A stretch of DNA of 64,000 nucleotides from a virus, in IMG/VR virus record IMGVR_UViG_3300023174_000141, positions 1 to 64,000 of that record. One strand, given 5' to 3'. The notes beneath the pieces are model-generated. The model saw nothing but the letters and a program-made list of their open reading frames with translations. It did not search any database and had not been told where the DNA came from. This document shows, one piece after another, positions 34,371-44,092 of this stretch (its first letter is position 1; every line of letters starts with the position of its first letter). The position numbers and the translations under genes were made by a program.

Positions 34371-36464
34371 ATGGCAGGGCCCGACAACCAGCGCAGCGCG
34401 AACTTCATCATCCCCGCCGGGGAGAGCCAGCTCAACTACACGGCGAAGGCTCTGACCCAGAAGATCTTGAACTTTGAGTTCACGATCAAGCGGACGCTCG
34501 CGACGACTGTCGGGCCCACTGTCTACGAGCCGGATCGGCCGACCACGCCGGACCCGGCTCTAGTGTTCGGGCAGATGCACGGCATCTTCCACACGACGCT
34601 GCTGGGCGGCCAGATGGACCTCCTTCTGGTCCGCTCCGGCGACAAGCTCTTCCGCCACGCCGGCTGGCAGCGTGGCTGGGAGCAGCTCTACTCGGGCCTC
34701 ACCTCTGACACCAAGGGCGCCGCGTTCCCGGACCAGTTCGTCGTCGTGAACGACACGGTCATCTGGACGAACGGCATCGACCAGCCGCTGGTCATTGGCG
34801 CGCACGGCGTCGTGACGCCGCTAGGCTTCAACAACAAGCCCGCGGCTCCGTCGGTCTACGGGCCGGGACAGTTCGCCAGCACGGCCCAGTTCTACCCGAA
34901 CGCCAGCGGTTACTCGTGGCGCGGCGACATCGGCACGCCGGGCGACGTGCTGAGCGGTACGCAGGGCGCGATCCTCGACGGGGCTTGGTACTACTACGCC
35001 CAGTTCGAGGACATCTACGGCAACATGAGCCCGCCGTCGGCCATCTCGAACGCTGCATGGGTCCGCACCATCCAGGCGAATCCCTACGACCCGAAGTCGA
35101 CGGGTGAGACGACGGGCGCGACCATCGACGACCTGACGCGCCAGTTCTTCGTGCGTCTCGCCTCGAAGGGGCCTGAGCACACAGCGGCGACGCACATTTT
35201 CCGAACCCCCGACACGCGCCGCGCTTCGACAAAGCCTCGTCGGCTGGTCCGTCTACCCGGCCGCGAGCCTTCCATCTTCGGGGACCGACGTGCGGACAGC
35301 GACCTCGGCGACGAGATGGAGACTCCCGTCATCGTTCCGACGTTCCGCACCATGTGCGTGCACGAAGGACGCCTCGTCATCGCGAACACGCCGTCGGACC
35401 CGGGTATCGTCCGCATCTCGGACCCGGGGTTCCCCGGCACGTTCCTAGAGGACAACTACACCTACCCCGACGTGCACGGGGCAGACGTCATCGCCGTCGC
35501 TTCGCACATGGGGATGCTGCTGGCCTTCACCGAGGGTGCGGTCTACGACATCACCCCAGACCGGCAGACGGGCATGCTGACGACGGGCTCGACGCTCATC
35601 CAGGGTATCGGCTGCACGGCACCCCGCAGCATCGCCGCGCTCTACAACGGCTTCCTCATCTGGCTCGGCCGCGACGGCTTCTACTCCTGCGACGCCAAGG
35701 GGAACATCCAGCTCATCAGCGACGACATCCACAAGATCCTCAACTACGACATGAACACGTCGAAGTTCCGTCGTGCGGTGTCCGTGGTCGACCCCGTCAG
35801 CCGAGAGTACCACTGCGCCATCCCCATCGCGGGAACCCCCAACAACCGCGTCACGTTCTGCTATGACGGGCAGAACTGGCGCCGGCACGACTTCGAGAAG
35901 CTGTCCGTCGACGACATGACGGTGACCGAGGACTACCGCCAGCTCGTCCTGTTCGTGGGCCGTCGGCTCGACATCATCAACGCCCAGTGGAACGTCTACG
36001 TCAAGGACCGCGAGACGACGAACTACGAGGTGCCGGCGCGCTCCGCCTACTACCGCTCTGGCTGGTTCTTCGCCGACGACACCGGCAGCACCTTCATGCA
36101 CGTTCGGTCGCTCTACCTCGGCATGCTGGACTCCTGGAACGGGCCGTTCACCATCCGCTTCTTCCGCAACAACTCGTGGAAGCCCGTGCTCGAGATGACC
36201 GACGTCCTCGGCATCGGGGTGGACGACGACAGCGACGTGGTCCGCGACGTGGCTGGCAGCGCCATCGTCGGAGAGGCGCGCGTCCACGAGCCCCGTCTCT
36301 TCTGGCGCATGGTGCCGGTCGGCCTTGAGAACGCCTACTCGTGGGCGTTCGAGATTCAGGCGGACTACCCCACGCGCCTTAACCTGGCCTCTGTCGCCTA
36401 CGACGTCAGCGCGGCGTCGGGCGGCAACAACCGCGGCCGCGTGCCGCTGCGAGCCGACGTATGA
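34371..36464 (+). CDS. Beta-propeller tail nozzle / stabilisation protein
   Basis: 697 residues. Repeated blade-like strands with Trp/Tyr and Asp turns (LLLVRSGDKLFRHAGW, QFVVVNDTVIWTNGIDQPLV, MCVHEGRLVIANTPSDPGIV, MLLAFTEGAVYDITPDR, SIAALYNGFLIWLGRDGFYS, NRVTFCYDGQNWRRHD) are those of the T7 gp12 / P22 gp10 type nozzle propeller. Such proteins form the hexameric distal tail tube that closes the DNA channel. GTAGCCG before ATG 34371 gives a weak ribosome site, so coupling with the previous gene is likely. Stop overlaps the next ATG. Confidence 0.75.
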   Translation: MAGPDNQRSANFIIPAGESQLNYTAKALTQKILNFEFTIKRTLATTVGPTVYEPDRPTTPDPALVFGQMHGIFHTTLLGGQMDLLLVRSGDKLFRHAGWQRGWEQLYSGLTSDTKGAAFPDQFVVVNDTVIWTNGIDQPLVIGAHGVVTPLGFNNKPAAPSVYGPGQFASTAQFYPNASGYSWRGDIGTPGDVLSGTQGAILDGAWYYYAQFEDIYGNMSPPSAISNAAWVRTIQANPYDPKSTGETTGATIDDLTRQFFVRLASKGPEHTAATHIFRTPDTRRASTKPRRLVRLPGREPSIFGDRRADSDLGDEMETPVIVPTFRTMCVHEGRLVIANTPSDPGIVRISDPGFPGTFLEDNYTYPDVHGADVIAVASHMGMLLAFTEGAVYDITPDRQTGMLTTGSTLIQGIGCTAPRSIAALYNGFLIWLGRDGFYSCDAKGNIQLISDDIHKILNYDMNTSKFRRAVSVVDPVSREYHCAIPIAGTPNNRVTFCYDGQNWRRHDFEKLSVDDMTVTEDYRQLVLFVGRRLDIINAQWNVYVKDRETTNYEVPARSAYYRSGWFFADDTGSTFMHVRSLYLGMLDSWNGPFTIRFFRNNSWKPVLEMTDVLGIGVDDDSDVVRDVAGSAIVGEARVHEPRLFWRMVPVGLENAYSWAFEIQADYPTRLNLASVAYDVSAASGGNNRGRVPLRADV

Positions 36465-38092
36465 GCTACCAGTTCCCCCGCCGTGTCCTTCGCACGCAGG
36501 ACGTGCTGGACCCCATCGAGCTCACGCAGGACATCTCTCCCGCAGCAGAGCGGCTGTCGGGTCGGCTCAACGCCCACAACTTTAGTTCGACCATCTCGTC
36601 GACGGTGCCGGTGGAGCCCGACGCGTTCTACGCAGTCCAGCACTACGAGTATGACCAGTTCTTCTACTGGGACGGGGTGAACCCGAACTGGGGCAACCCC
36701 GACCTCAACTGGGCACCCGGCCTCGCCTACCAGGTCCAGAACAACTTCGAGTGGAACGTCATCACCGAACCCGCGAGCTTCAACAGCGACCCGGCGCAGG
36801 TGACGATCAGCACGGGCAACAGCGTGCTCTGGATCAACGCCTACGCCCAGTACCTCTGGTACGGCTTCGACGACCCGCCCACCACGACATGGTTCCCGAC
36901 GCCCCGGGACCAGCACGCGCACGGGGCCATGACGACGCCGGCGAACATCCAGTTCGCGATTCGTGTCGACGGGAACATCGTGCCGGAGAGCATCACGGGC
37001 ATCGACGACATGACGTACCGCGCGTCTGTGCCCATCCGGCAGAGCGTCCAGCGCACGGCGTCGTCGATCCTGCCTGGGCCGGCGGACATCCGCGGTAGCC
37101 AGATCGTAGCGCTCGGGCCTCCGGTACTTCCAGTGCGCGTCTCCGCGATGGTTCCCGTGCAGGCGGGAGAGCACACCGTGGAGCTCGTCGTTCGACGCGT
37201 GCCGGTCATCAACGGCAACAGCATCAAGGCGTACAAGAGCTCCGACAAGGTCTACGTCTTCGGCCGGCAGGTCAACGCCATCGACCTCAAGAGCTTCCCT
37301 GTCGACAGCGTCACGGGGTCAGAGGTCTCGGCCGCTGGCTGGGACGAAGAGGACGAGATCACGACGGCCTCCATCTACACGGCGCGCGTGCAGCCCATCA
37401 TCACGCGGAGCAACGCGATCCAGGAGGGCAACCTCTCTCGCGGCGCGCTGATGCACTACCACCTCCCGTCGGCGCTCCTCGGCGCGTATTCGGTCGAGGT
37501 GATGTTCTCGGGCGAGCTCTTCAACAACACGATGCCGGGGCAGGGGTCGACGACCACCACGACGACCCGCTACGCAGGCGCCCCAACCAACGGCTGGACG
37601 CTCGTGTCGGACGGCGGAGCCTCTCCGACGGGCGGCACGCTGCTCGTGACGAACATCCCGGCGGCGGTTGACCAGAAGCTCCTCGTGCTGGCGAACGTGC
37701 AGGTCCGCAACCTCCGCGGCGGTGTCGACGCCAGCCTCACCACGCGCGCCGCGTCCATCCGGTCCTTCGCGCTGTTCCGCCTCATGTGGCGCCGCTCGGC
37801 GTTCGCGCCATGGACGGCCGTGAACGAGAGCGACGGGATGGTGAACAGCTTCGTCTGGTGGCCGTCTGATCCGTCGACGAACCCAGACCCGGCGGACGCC
37901 GCCAACCGTCAGCCGATGCAGGCCTACGGTCTCGAGCAGGTGGAGGTGCCGCTCATGGCGCTGATCACGGTGCCGGCCGGAACGCCGGTGCAGGTCGGCA
38001 TGTTCTGCGGCACGGCGGGTCAGTCTGAGGGGACCGACACGGAGTTCGAGATCCGGCACGGCAACATCGTCGTGCTCGCGCTGCGCGCGTAG
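36461..38092 (+). CDS. Tail structural protein, Trp/Tyr-rich (543 aa)
   Basis: ATG 36461 overlaps the nozzle stop (ATGA). All-beta. Aromatic repeats near residues 60-85 (YYEYDQFFYWDG-like; the real text is HYEYDQFFYWDGVNPNWGNP), VRRVPVINGNSIKAYKSSDK and a C-terminal jelly-roll-like part (LLVLANVQVRNLRGGVDAS). It probably binds the nozzle or forms a tail appendage. The next gene shares the same general composition and the YNNAF/HTVELVVRR-type strands (HTVELVVRR here, YHELTVRLF there), so both may be components of one tail collar. No enzyme motif. Confidence 0.6.
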   Translation: MSYQFPRRVLRTQDVLDPIELTQDISPAAERLSGRLNAHNFSSTISSTVPVEPDAFYAVQHYEYDQFFYWDGVNPNWGNPDLNWAPGLAYQVQNNFEWNVITEPASFNSDPAQVTISTGNSVLWINAYAQYLWYGFDDPPTTTWFPTPRDQHAHGAMTTPANIQFAIRVDGNIVPESITGIDDMTYRASVPIRQSVQRTASSILPGPADIRGSQIVALGPPVLPVRVSAMVPVQAGEHTVELVVRRVPVINGNSIKAYKSSDKVYVFGRQVNAIDLKSFPVDSVTGSEVSAAGWDEEDEITTASIYTARVQPIITRSNAIQEGNLSRGALMHYHLPSALLGAYSVEVMFSGELFNNTMPGQGSTTTTTTRYAGAPTNGWTLVSDGGASPTGGTLLVTNIPAAVDQKLLVLANVQVRNLRGGVDASLTTRAASIRSFALFRLMWRRSAFAPWTAVNESDGMVNSFVWWPSDPSTNPDPADAANRQPMQAYGLEQVEVPLMALITVPAGTPVQVGMFCGTAGQSEGTDTEFEIRHGNIVVLALRA

Positions 38093-38100
38093 GAGGACAC

Positions 38101-38901
38101 ATGGCGACCATCACCCCGGCGACGACCTACCCCGCCGGAGCGCTCGACATCGCGGGCCACAACGCGAACATCTTCTCGACGACGGCGGGCCAAGGCGTGC
38201 TGTCCGAGCCGAACGGTGGCCTAGAGCAGGCCAACCTCGACGCGACGTTCTCCGTTCGCGACGAACACGTCATGTCGGAGGAAGCGGTCATGGCGAGGGC
38301 CGAGAGCCTCACCATGCCGATGGACATCTACAACAACGCCTTTGCTCAGCGCGAGGAGGATGACCCTACGTTTGTCCCCATCGGCGGACTGTGCCAGCGC
38401 GTCCTCGTGCCCTACGACGTCAGCGCCGTGGTCTGGCAGTGGTCGTTCTTCGTGTCGGTGTGGCGCCCGTTCGTCGTGAAGTCGCAGGACGAGACGCTGT
38501 TCGGCGCCGACGTGCCACAGGTCGCGGTGCGTGTCTACGTCGATGGAGTGGAGTACCCCGCGTTCCGCCGTCCTCTCCCCGTGTCGGCCGACATCAACGC
38601 GTTAGCGATTCCGCTCGCCGGGTCAGCCGGGGCTGAGATCAGCTACGAGCGCGTGACGTCGCTCTGGTTCGAGCTCTCGAAGCTCCAGACCAGCGTGAGC
38701 AAGGGCTACCACGAGCTGACGGTGCGGCTCTTCATGCCGCGGGTCCACTTCAACAACGAAGAGGACGAGCTCACGGCGATGGTGGGCGTGGGCCGCTTCT
38801 GCGAGTCTCCGACGAACGATGGTGACGCCGAAGTCATCTCGACCATACACACGCGCGTCACCCTCGGAAGCCGCGGCGTCCGATTCGTGATGTTCAAGTA
38901 G
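38101..38901 (+). CDS. Tail structural protein (266 aa)
   Basis: ATG 38101 with AGGAG 5-6 nt upstream. Beta-rich: PYDVSAVVWQWSFFVSVWRP and YHELTVRLFMPRVHFNNEED resemble strands of the previous protein's C-terminal domain (HTVELVVRR, ASIRSFALFRLMWRR). It may be a shortened paralog or a partner. N-terminal about 70 residues are Ala/Gly/Asn-rich and probably wrap another subunit. Function beyond virion structure unknown. Confidence 0.55.
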   Translation: MATITPATTYPAGALDIAGHNANIFSTTAGQGVLSEPNGGLEQANLDATFSVRDEHVMSEEAVMARAESLTMPMDIYNNAFAQREEDDPTFVPIGGLCQRVLVPYDVSAVVWQWSFFVSVWRPFVVKSQDETLFGADVPQVAVRVYVDGVEYPAFRRPLPVSADINALAIPLAGSAGAEISYERVTSLWFELSKLQTSVSKGYHELTVRLFMPRVHFNNEEDELTAMVGVGRFCESPTNDGDAEVISTIHTRVTLGSRGVRFVMFK

Positions 38902-38928
38902 CCCGTCGCGCGCCTCGGCGCAACACGA

Positions 38929-38934
38929 TATACT
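38929..38934 (+). promoter_or_regulatory. -10 element before the ejection-protein operon
   Basis: TATACT at 38929-38934; a start 7 nt on leaves a leader of about 10 nt with GAGGTGAAG before ATG 38951. No clear -35. Confidence 0.4.
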
Positions 38935-38950
38935 CGGCGCGAGGTGAAGA

Positions 38951-39607
38951 ATGGCACCACTGGTCACTTCCGCGCTGATCGGTATCGGGGGCAAGGCGCT
39001 TGCTCCCGCGTTCGGTGCGGCGGGCGCGAAGCTCGCTGAGGTCTTTGACCCCGAGGCGCGGGCCTACCAGAAGCAGCTTCGCAAGGACACCGAGGCGCTG
39101 CGGCAGGGCAAGCTCGGTCTCTCCGAGGCGGAGAAGCGCGGCATGCTCGCCGGGACGCAGCGGGCGCTCCAGGCGCAGACGATGGGTGCCGAAGCCAACC
39201 TCCGGCGGCAGGCCGCGGCGATGGGCGGGTTCGGGCGCAGCGGCGCCCAGACCAACGCCCTCCGCGGCATCGCGGCGGCGCAGGGCGAGCAGCTTGCGAA
39301 GGCGGCGGGAGCTGCCGACGCACTGTCGCAGGACGTCGCGCAGCGGCGGTTCCAAGACGTCATGGGGCGGCTGTCTCGTCAGCGCGACGAGGCTCGTCAG
39401 ACGGCCGGCATGCTCGGCGGTGCGGCTGCCGCAGCGATCCAGGAAGGCGTCGGCGCCTACCCCGCGGTGAAGCTGACCCAGCTCACCGAGGCTGTGGCGG
39501 ACGCGAAGGCCAAGCTCGCGATGGCGGAGAAGGGCGGCGACCCGAAGGCCGTCGAGGCCGCGAAGGCAGCATACGACGCGGCGCTCGGCGCTGCCGGAGG
39601 TAAGTGA
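38951..39607 (+). CDS. Putative internal virion (ejection) protein, small
   Basis: 218 residues. A short Ala/Gly-rich hydrophobic N-terminus (ALIGIGGKALAPAFGAAGAK) is followed by a mainly helical body (EARAYQKQLRKDTEALRQGK) and a Gly/Ala-rich central part (AAMGGFGRSGAQTNALRGIA). This resembles T7 gp14-like ejection proteins, which pass from the capsid into the host outer membrane to form a DNA conduit. It directly precedes two larger candidates and the giant protein. Stop overlaps the next start. Confidence 0.55.
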   Translation: MAPLVTSALIGIGGKALAPAFGAAGAKLAEVFDPEARAYQKQLRKDTEALRQGKLGLSEAEKRGMLAGTQRALQAQTMGAEANLRRQAAAMGGFGRSGAQTNALRGIAAAQGEQLAKAAGAADALSQDVAQRRFQDVMGRLSRQRDEARQTAGMLGGAAAAAIQEGVGAYPAVKLTQLTEAVADAKAKLAMAEKGGDPKAVEAAKAAYDAALGAAGGK

Positions 39608-42600
39608 TGGCGGCCCCTAGCTACGAGAACCCCCTCTACGCGGCGTACCTCACTCGCCACAACATCTACGACGACACCCTTCCGACGCCGAACCCGGCGG
39701 TGCTGAAGGAGTGGCAGGACTACAGCGGCGACCTGGCCCGGTACTCCAAGGACAAGGACGCGCAGGGGCTCAAGGAGCGCATCGAGGACAAGAAGCTCCG
39801 CCTAGGGTACATCAAGGCCAGCCAGGACTTCCTCGCGAAGATCGAGGAGACCAAGGGGAAGAACGCGCGCGTCTCGCTGCAGGAGTTCGTCGACCGCAAC
39901 AACAACCTCACGGACAACTCCACCAAGATCGCGACGCAGGGCACTCAGTACACCAGCCGAGCGTTCGAGCCGTCCAAGGAAGCGTTCCGCACGGCTCCCG
40001 GCAACACCGGGGCCGCGGCGTCTCTTGCCGCGCTGACGCGCGCGATGACGGACAAGGGCATCAGCTACGACGCCTCGAAGCCGGAGATCGCAGGGCTCGC
40101 CACGCAGTGGGCCACGATGGTGCTGAAGGCGCCCGACATCATGAGCGTGACGGAGGACCAGGCCGCGAAGGCCGTCCAAGACGCCGGTGGCGGCGACACC
40201 CTCCAGCAGCAGGCGCGCGAGCTCATCCGCGCCGGCAAGCAGTCCGAGTCCGCGGTTCGCTCGGCGAACATGAAGATCAAGGACAGCGCGGACTACGCGA
40301 AGCAGCTCAGCGCGGCGGGCGGGCAGGTCACGCAAGAGCAGATGGACGAGCTGGGCAAGAAGATGGCCGAGGCCGAGCTCGGCTTCCGCTACCTCGTCGG
40401 CCGTTCTCCCGAGGAGCTCTCCTCTGACATCGAGTCGCTGAAGTCCTACGACAGCCAGTACCAGTTCATGCTCGAGCGCGAGAAGCAGCTTCGCGACGTC
40501 GCGTTCGGCGTCGGCAAGGAGGGCCTCCGCTCGAAGATGGGCCGCATCATGGCGGACCCCGACTTCCAGCTCTGGGCGCGCGACAACGGCTACGAGCTCG
40601 GTCAGGCCCAGATCGACGAGAACGGCAACGTCCTCTACGTCCCCGGCCCCCAGGACGAGCGGGCGCTCCTGCGCTTCGCCTACCAGGCGCGCACCGGCCG
40701 TCAGAGCCCGTGGCCCTTCGCGGGCAAGCCCCAGCCGACGGGTGAGCTGGTCAAGGTCACCATCACCAACGAGGGTGAGCGGCAGCGTCTCCTCTCCGGG
40801 TCGGATCTTGGCGGAGGAAAGTACGCGATCAGTGCGGACGGCTCGCTGGTCGACCCTGCGGCGTACCGAGAGGAGATGAAGAAGCTCGGCTTCACCGACC
40901 CGCAGGTAGAGGTCGCCTTCGACGACAATGGCAACCACTACTTCAAGGCCGACGGTCAGTACTACGTTGTGGGTGCGGACAGCAGCGTCGGGTCCCTCAG
41001 CGAGGCGCCCACCGGGGTGACGTTCAAGCCCGCGGTGTTCTACGGCAACGGCGACACGGCACAGCACTACCTCACGCTTGACGAGCTCAAGGGCGGAAAG
41101 GCCCAGCTCTTCGATGCCGACGGCAACCCTCGGTATGGCGTCTACGAGCAGGCCGACCAGGAGGCGTTCGACAAGGCGTCCCCGTACAAGGTCGTCGGCG
41201 CGGACCAGATCCAGGGTCTGGGCGTTCAGACCTTCGAGGGCTACCGCGACAAGCGCAACGCGAGCACGCTGGGCGCGATGGGCAACGGTGCGTTCAGCAT
41301 CAACGGTGGCCAGTACGTCTTCGGCGAGGGCGCGAAGTACGAGGTGCTTCTGTCCGATGCCGAGAAGACGCCCGGGGCGCGCCGCCAGGCTCGCCTCGCC
41401 GAGAAGGCGCAGCGTGAGCTTGGCGGGGCGACGGGGATGCCGACGGAACAGGTGCTTCGTACCGAGGCGCCTCGTCCTGCGGCGCGTCCCGCGGCGCAGC
41501 CCCCGCTCACCGCGCTCGGCGAACAGGCTGTGACGAGCCCCGCTGCGGCAGCCCGCACCGAGCAGCTCCAGCGCCAGGACCTGCTCGTCACGGGTGGGAC
41601 GGCCGCGACGGGCGGCGCGGCGGCTCCGACTCCCGCGGCGGCTCCGGCGGCGGAGGACGTGACCTACGTCAAGACCAAGGACGGCGCGACCTACAAGGCC
41701 AACGTCGACGGTGTCCAGATGGTCGCCCCGCCCACCGGCGGCACGCTCGACACCAAGGTCGTGCCCTACGCCAATCTTGGCGACCTCGAGGCGAAGCTGA
41801 AGGAAGGCGAAAAGGTCGCGGCTCCCGCTGGAATCGCGCCTCCCGCCGCAGCACCCACTCCGGCGGCCGGACCCACGATGGTGACGGCGCCTCCGGTCGG
41901 CCGCCCTCGCCCCGAGGTCACCCGCGAGGGTGAGGTCACGCGCATCGACTACGGTGCGCGCCGCCCCTCGTTCGGTGAGAAGGTCGCCACGGGGCTCGAG
42001 CGCGCGGCGGGTGCGGTCAGCTCCACCGTTGGCGGTCTCTTCCGGCGCAAGCCGGGCGAGGAGGGCCTCGAAGCTGGACCTTCGGCCGCGGAGCCGACGC
42101 TCGTCGAGAAGATTCGCACCAGCCGCGAGGCTGCTCGTGGCGACCGCGCACGGGCGGAGGCCGAGGCCGCACGTCCTGCGTTGCCGCCGCTTGCTCCGCT
42201 GCCCGACAGCGCGCGCAACGCTCCGCTCGAGACCGGTCTGCCGTCTATCGACGAGGCGCGCAAGCGCGGACTCGACGAGCAGATCATGGGGTTCTTGCTC
42301 GACAAGAACGTAGACCCCAAGGTCAGTGACCTCGCTGGTCGCGCCCAGGTGCTCACGGCGCGTCGGGCTGAGGCTGACAAGGCGCGAGACCTCGCCCGTC
42401 GCGGTCTCGGTCAGATGCCTGAGTTCGACGCTGACGCCTACACGGCGCAGGTCCGCGCGCTGGCCGACGAAGCGCGCGAGCGGATGCGCGGCCGTCGCGG
42501 GACCGACCTCAGTCTGTTTGACTCCACGCCGGGTAAGGTCGAGGGTCTGGGCTCTAACATCGAAGGAGAAACTCCGGTTCTTCAGCTCCCCGGGACGGAG

Positions 42601-43074
42601 ACGAACATCGCCGTGTCGCCGTTCCTCCGGCGCGCCGTCGAGTCGCTCGGACGCAGGCGGGCTCCCGCCCAGCCCGAAGCAGCGGCACCGCCCAGCTCGC
42701 AGATCCTGCCACCGGCGTCGACCAAGCTGGTGACGGAAGAGCAGAAGACTGGCCCGAGTTTCCTGCGAAAGACGCCGCCGGCCGCGCCGCCCGCTACCAA
42801 GAAGCCGCCGGTGGGAGCCACGAAGCCTGCGCCCGCAAAGCCCGCGGACGATGAGCTGAACTTCGACACGAGCATCGAGATGGCGTCCGAGCAGCCGAAC
42901 CAGCCGCAGACGGTGCCGATGGGTCGAGACCTTGGCGCGGGTTCGTTCACGACCTTCGGAGTGCAGCCCTTCTCCAAGCAGGAGGCGACGCCGCTCACCA
43001 CGTTCCAGCGGCTCCGCCAGCAGGCGCTGCGCGCCAAGCAGGGTAACGCTCCGACCAACGGAGGAGTACGATAA
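39607..43074 (+). CDS. Putative internal virion protein (1155 aa)
   Basis: ATG 39607 overlaps the previous TGA (TGATG) with GGAGG 6-10 nt upstream. Residues 1-450 are helical and charged (KDAQGLKERIEDKKLRLGYI). A middle part has Tyr/Gly strands (GQYYVVGADSSVGSLSE, GQYVFGEGAKYEVLL). From about 610 on it is long, Ala/Pro/Thr-rich and disordered, with short helices (SFGEKVATGLERAAGAVSST). No enzyme motif is seen. Length and place between a gp14-like protein and the giant polyvalent protein support an ejection or core role. Stop overlaps the next ATG. Confidence 0.5.
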   Translation: MAAPSYENPLYAAYLTRHNIYDDTLPTPNPAVLKEWQDYSGDLARYSKDKDAQGLKERIEDKKLRLGYIKASQDFLAKIEETKGKNARVSLQEFVDRNNNLTDNSTKIATQGTQYTSRAFEPSKEAFRTAPGNTGAAASLAALTRAMTDKGISYDASKPEIAGLATQWATMVLKAPDIMSVTEDQAAKAVQDAGGGDTLQQQARELIRAGKQSESAVRSANMKIKDSADYAKQLSAAGGQVTQEQMDELGKKMAEAELGFRYLVGRSPEELSSDIESLKSYDSQYQFMLEREKQLRDVAFGVGKEGLRSKMGRIMADPDFQLWARDNGYELGQAQIDENGNVLYVPGPQDERALLRFAYQARTGRQSPWPFAGKPQPTGELVKVTITNEGERQRLLSGSDLGGGKYAISADGSLVDPAAYREEMKKLGFTDPQVEVAFDDNGNHYFKADGQYYVVGADSSVGSLSEAPTGVTFKPAVFYGNGDTAQHYLTLDELKGGKAQLFDADGNPRYGVYEQADQEAFDKASPYKVVGADQIQGLGVQTFEGYRDKRNASTLGAMGNGAFSINGGQYVFGEGAKYEVLLSDAEKTPGARRQARLAEKAQRELGGATGMPTEQVLRTEAPRPAARPAAQPPLTALGEQAVTSPAAAARTEQLQRQDLLVTGGTAATGGAAAPTPAAAPAAEDVTYVKTKDGATYKANVDGVQMVAPPTGGTLDTKVVPYANLGDLEAKLKEGEKVAAPAGIAPPAAAPTPAAGPTMVTAPPVGRPRPEVTREGEVTRIDYGARRPSFGEKVATGLERAAGAVSSTVGGLFRRKPGEEGLEAGPSAAEPTLVEKIRTSREAARGDRARAEAEAARPALPPLAPLPDSARNAPLETGLPSIDEARKRGLDEQIMGFLLDKNVDPKVSDLAGRAQVLTARRAEADKARDLARRGLGQMPEFDADAYTAQVRALADEARERMRGRRGTDLSLFDSTPGKVEGLGSNIEGETPVLQLPGTETNIAVSPFLRRAVESLGRRRAPAQPEAAAPPSSQILPPASTKLVTEEQKTGPSFLRKTPPAAPPATKKPPVGATKPAPAKPADDELNFDTSIEMASEQPNQPQTVPMGRDLGAGSFTTFGVQPFSKQEATPLTTFQRLRQQALRAKQGNAPTNGGVR

Positions 43075-43994
43075 TGGGAAGGAAGCTCGAGAAGCCTGGC
43101 ACCATCAAGCCGGCGACCCCGTCGGCCCCCGCGCCCAAGGCCACCGCTCCGGCGGGCGGTGGCGGCGCGGCCAAGCCCAAGGCGGCTGCGGGCGGCACGC
43201 CGCGCAACCCGCCGCCTCCTCCGCCTCCTCCGGCACCCGAGCAGGAGCCGGCCGTCCCCGGCGCCGAAGCCATCGTGGAGCGGAGCATCTTCGACAGCGG
43301 CGCCGCGCGTGACACGGGTGTTGCCACCGAGCTGACGCCACAGCAACAAGCAGACCTGACGCGGGGTGTGGCTCCGGGAACGGCCGCCGAAGTACCTGAC
43401 ATGGGCAAGTACCGCGACCTGCGGGAGAAGGCGATCCGTCGCGCGGCGGAGCGGCGTTCCTGGTACGACCCCCTCAAGCGAGGGGCCACGCTAGCGTCGC
43501 TCGGCGCGTCGAACTTGGCCGTTCCGGTCCTGGCGGCCGACGTAGGCACCGCGGCCGGACGCTTCATCGGGGAGACGATCAACGAGGCGGTGACCCCGGA
43601 AGGCCGAGCGCGACTGCGGTACGGCGTAGAAAGCCGCCTGCCAGACTGGGAGATACTCGGCAAGTCCAAGGGGGCTGTCGTGCGCAACCCGTCGGGACGG
43701 ACGGGGCAGGAACTCGTGGTCTACCCCAACCCGTCTGTCGTGGAGATCGGAGGCTCGCCGGCCGAGTTTGCCGCCAACGCACGCGCCAAGGAAGCGGAGC
43801 TGCGCACCGCCCAGCGCGGGTACGACACGTTGGCCGAAGGCTACGTCTCCGCCGCCAGTCAGGCGACTACGCCAGACGCGTCGCTGGGCAGCTATGAAAA
43901 GTACATGCGTGACAGCCTCCAGCGGGTCGCCGACCTGCGAGAGACGTTGCGCCGGTCGGGGTACTCCGAAGAGGACATCGACGCCATCAAGTAG
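43074..43994 (+). CDS. Pro-rich virion-associated protein (306 aa)
   Basis: ATG 43074 overlaps the previous TAA. The first 65 residues are Lys/Pro/Ala-rich with a run of eight prolines. Residues 125-160 contain a weakly hydrophobic stretch (GASNLAVPVLAADVGTAAGR), perhaps membrane-active. The C-terminal 100 residues are helical (EFAANARAKEAELRTAQRGY). Fits an ejection-complex component; function unknown. Confidence 0.5.
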   Translation: MGRKLEKPGTIKPATPSAPAPKATAPAGGGGAAKPKAAAGGTPRNPPPPPPPPAPEQEPAVPGAEAIVERSIFDSGAARDTGVATELTPQQQADLTRGVAPGTAAEVPDMGKYRDLREKAIRRAAERRSWYDPLKRGATLASLGASNLAVPVLAADVGTAAGRFIGETINEAVTPEGRARLRYGVESRLPDWEILGKSKGAVVRNPSGRTGQELVVYPNPSVVEIGGSPAEFAANARAKEAELRTAQRGYDTLAEGYVSAASQATTPDASLGSYEKYMRDSLQRVADLRETLRRSGYSEEDIDAIK

Positions 43995-44031
43995 CGCATG
44001 CGCCAGCACCAGCGCCGTATCCGCCGTGGTT

Positions 44032-44073
44032 TATGCTACGATGCGGGCGGCGTTCGTGCGTCTGTGTTACGAG
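44032..44073 (+). promoter_or_regulatory. Promoter candidates before the giant gene
   Basis: TATGCT (44032-44037) overlapped by TG-C-TACGAT (44034-44042) gives a leader of about 43 nt. TG-T-TACGAG (44065-44073) gives a leader of about 13 nt, the length usual for other late genes here. TGCTACGAT also occurs at 17838. Confidence 0.35.
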
Positions 44074-44092
44074 CGCCGAGACGGAGTGAAGC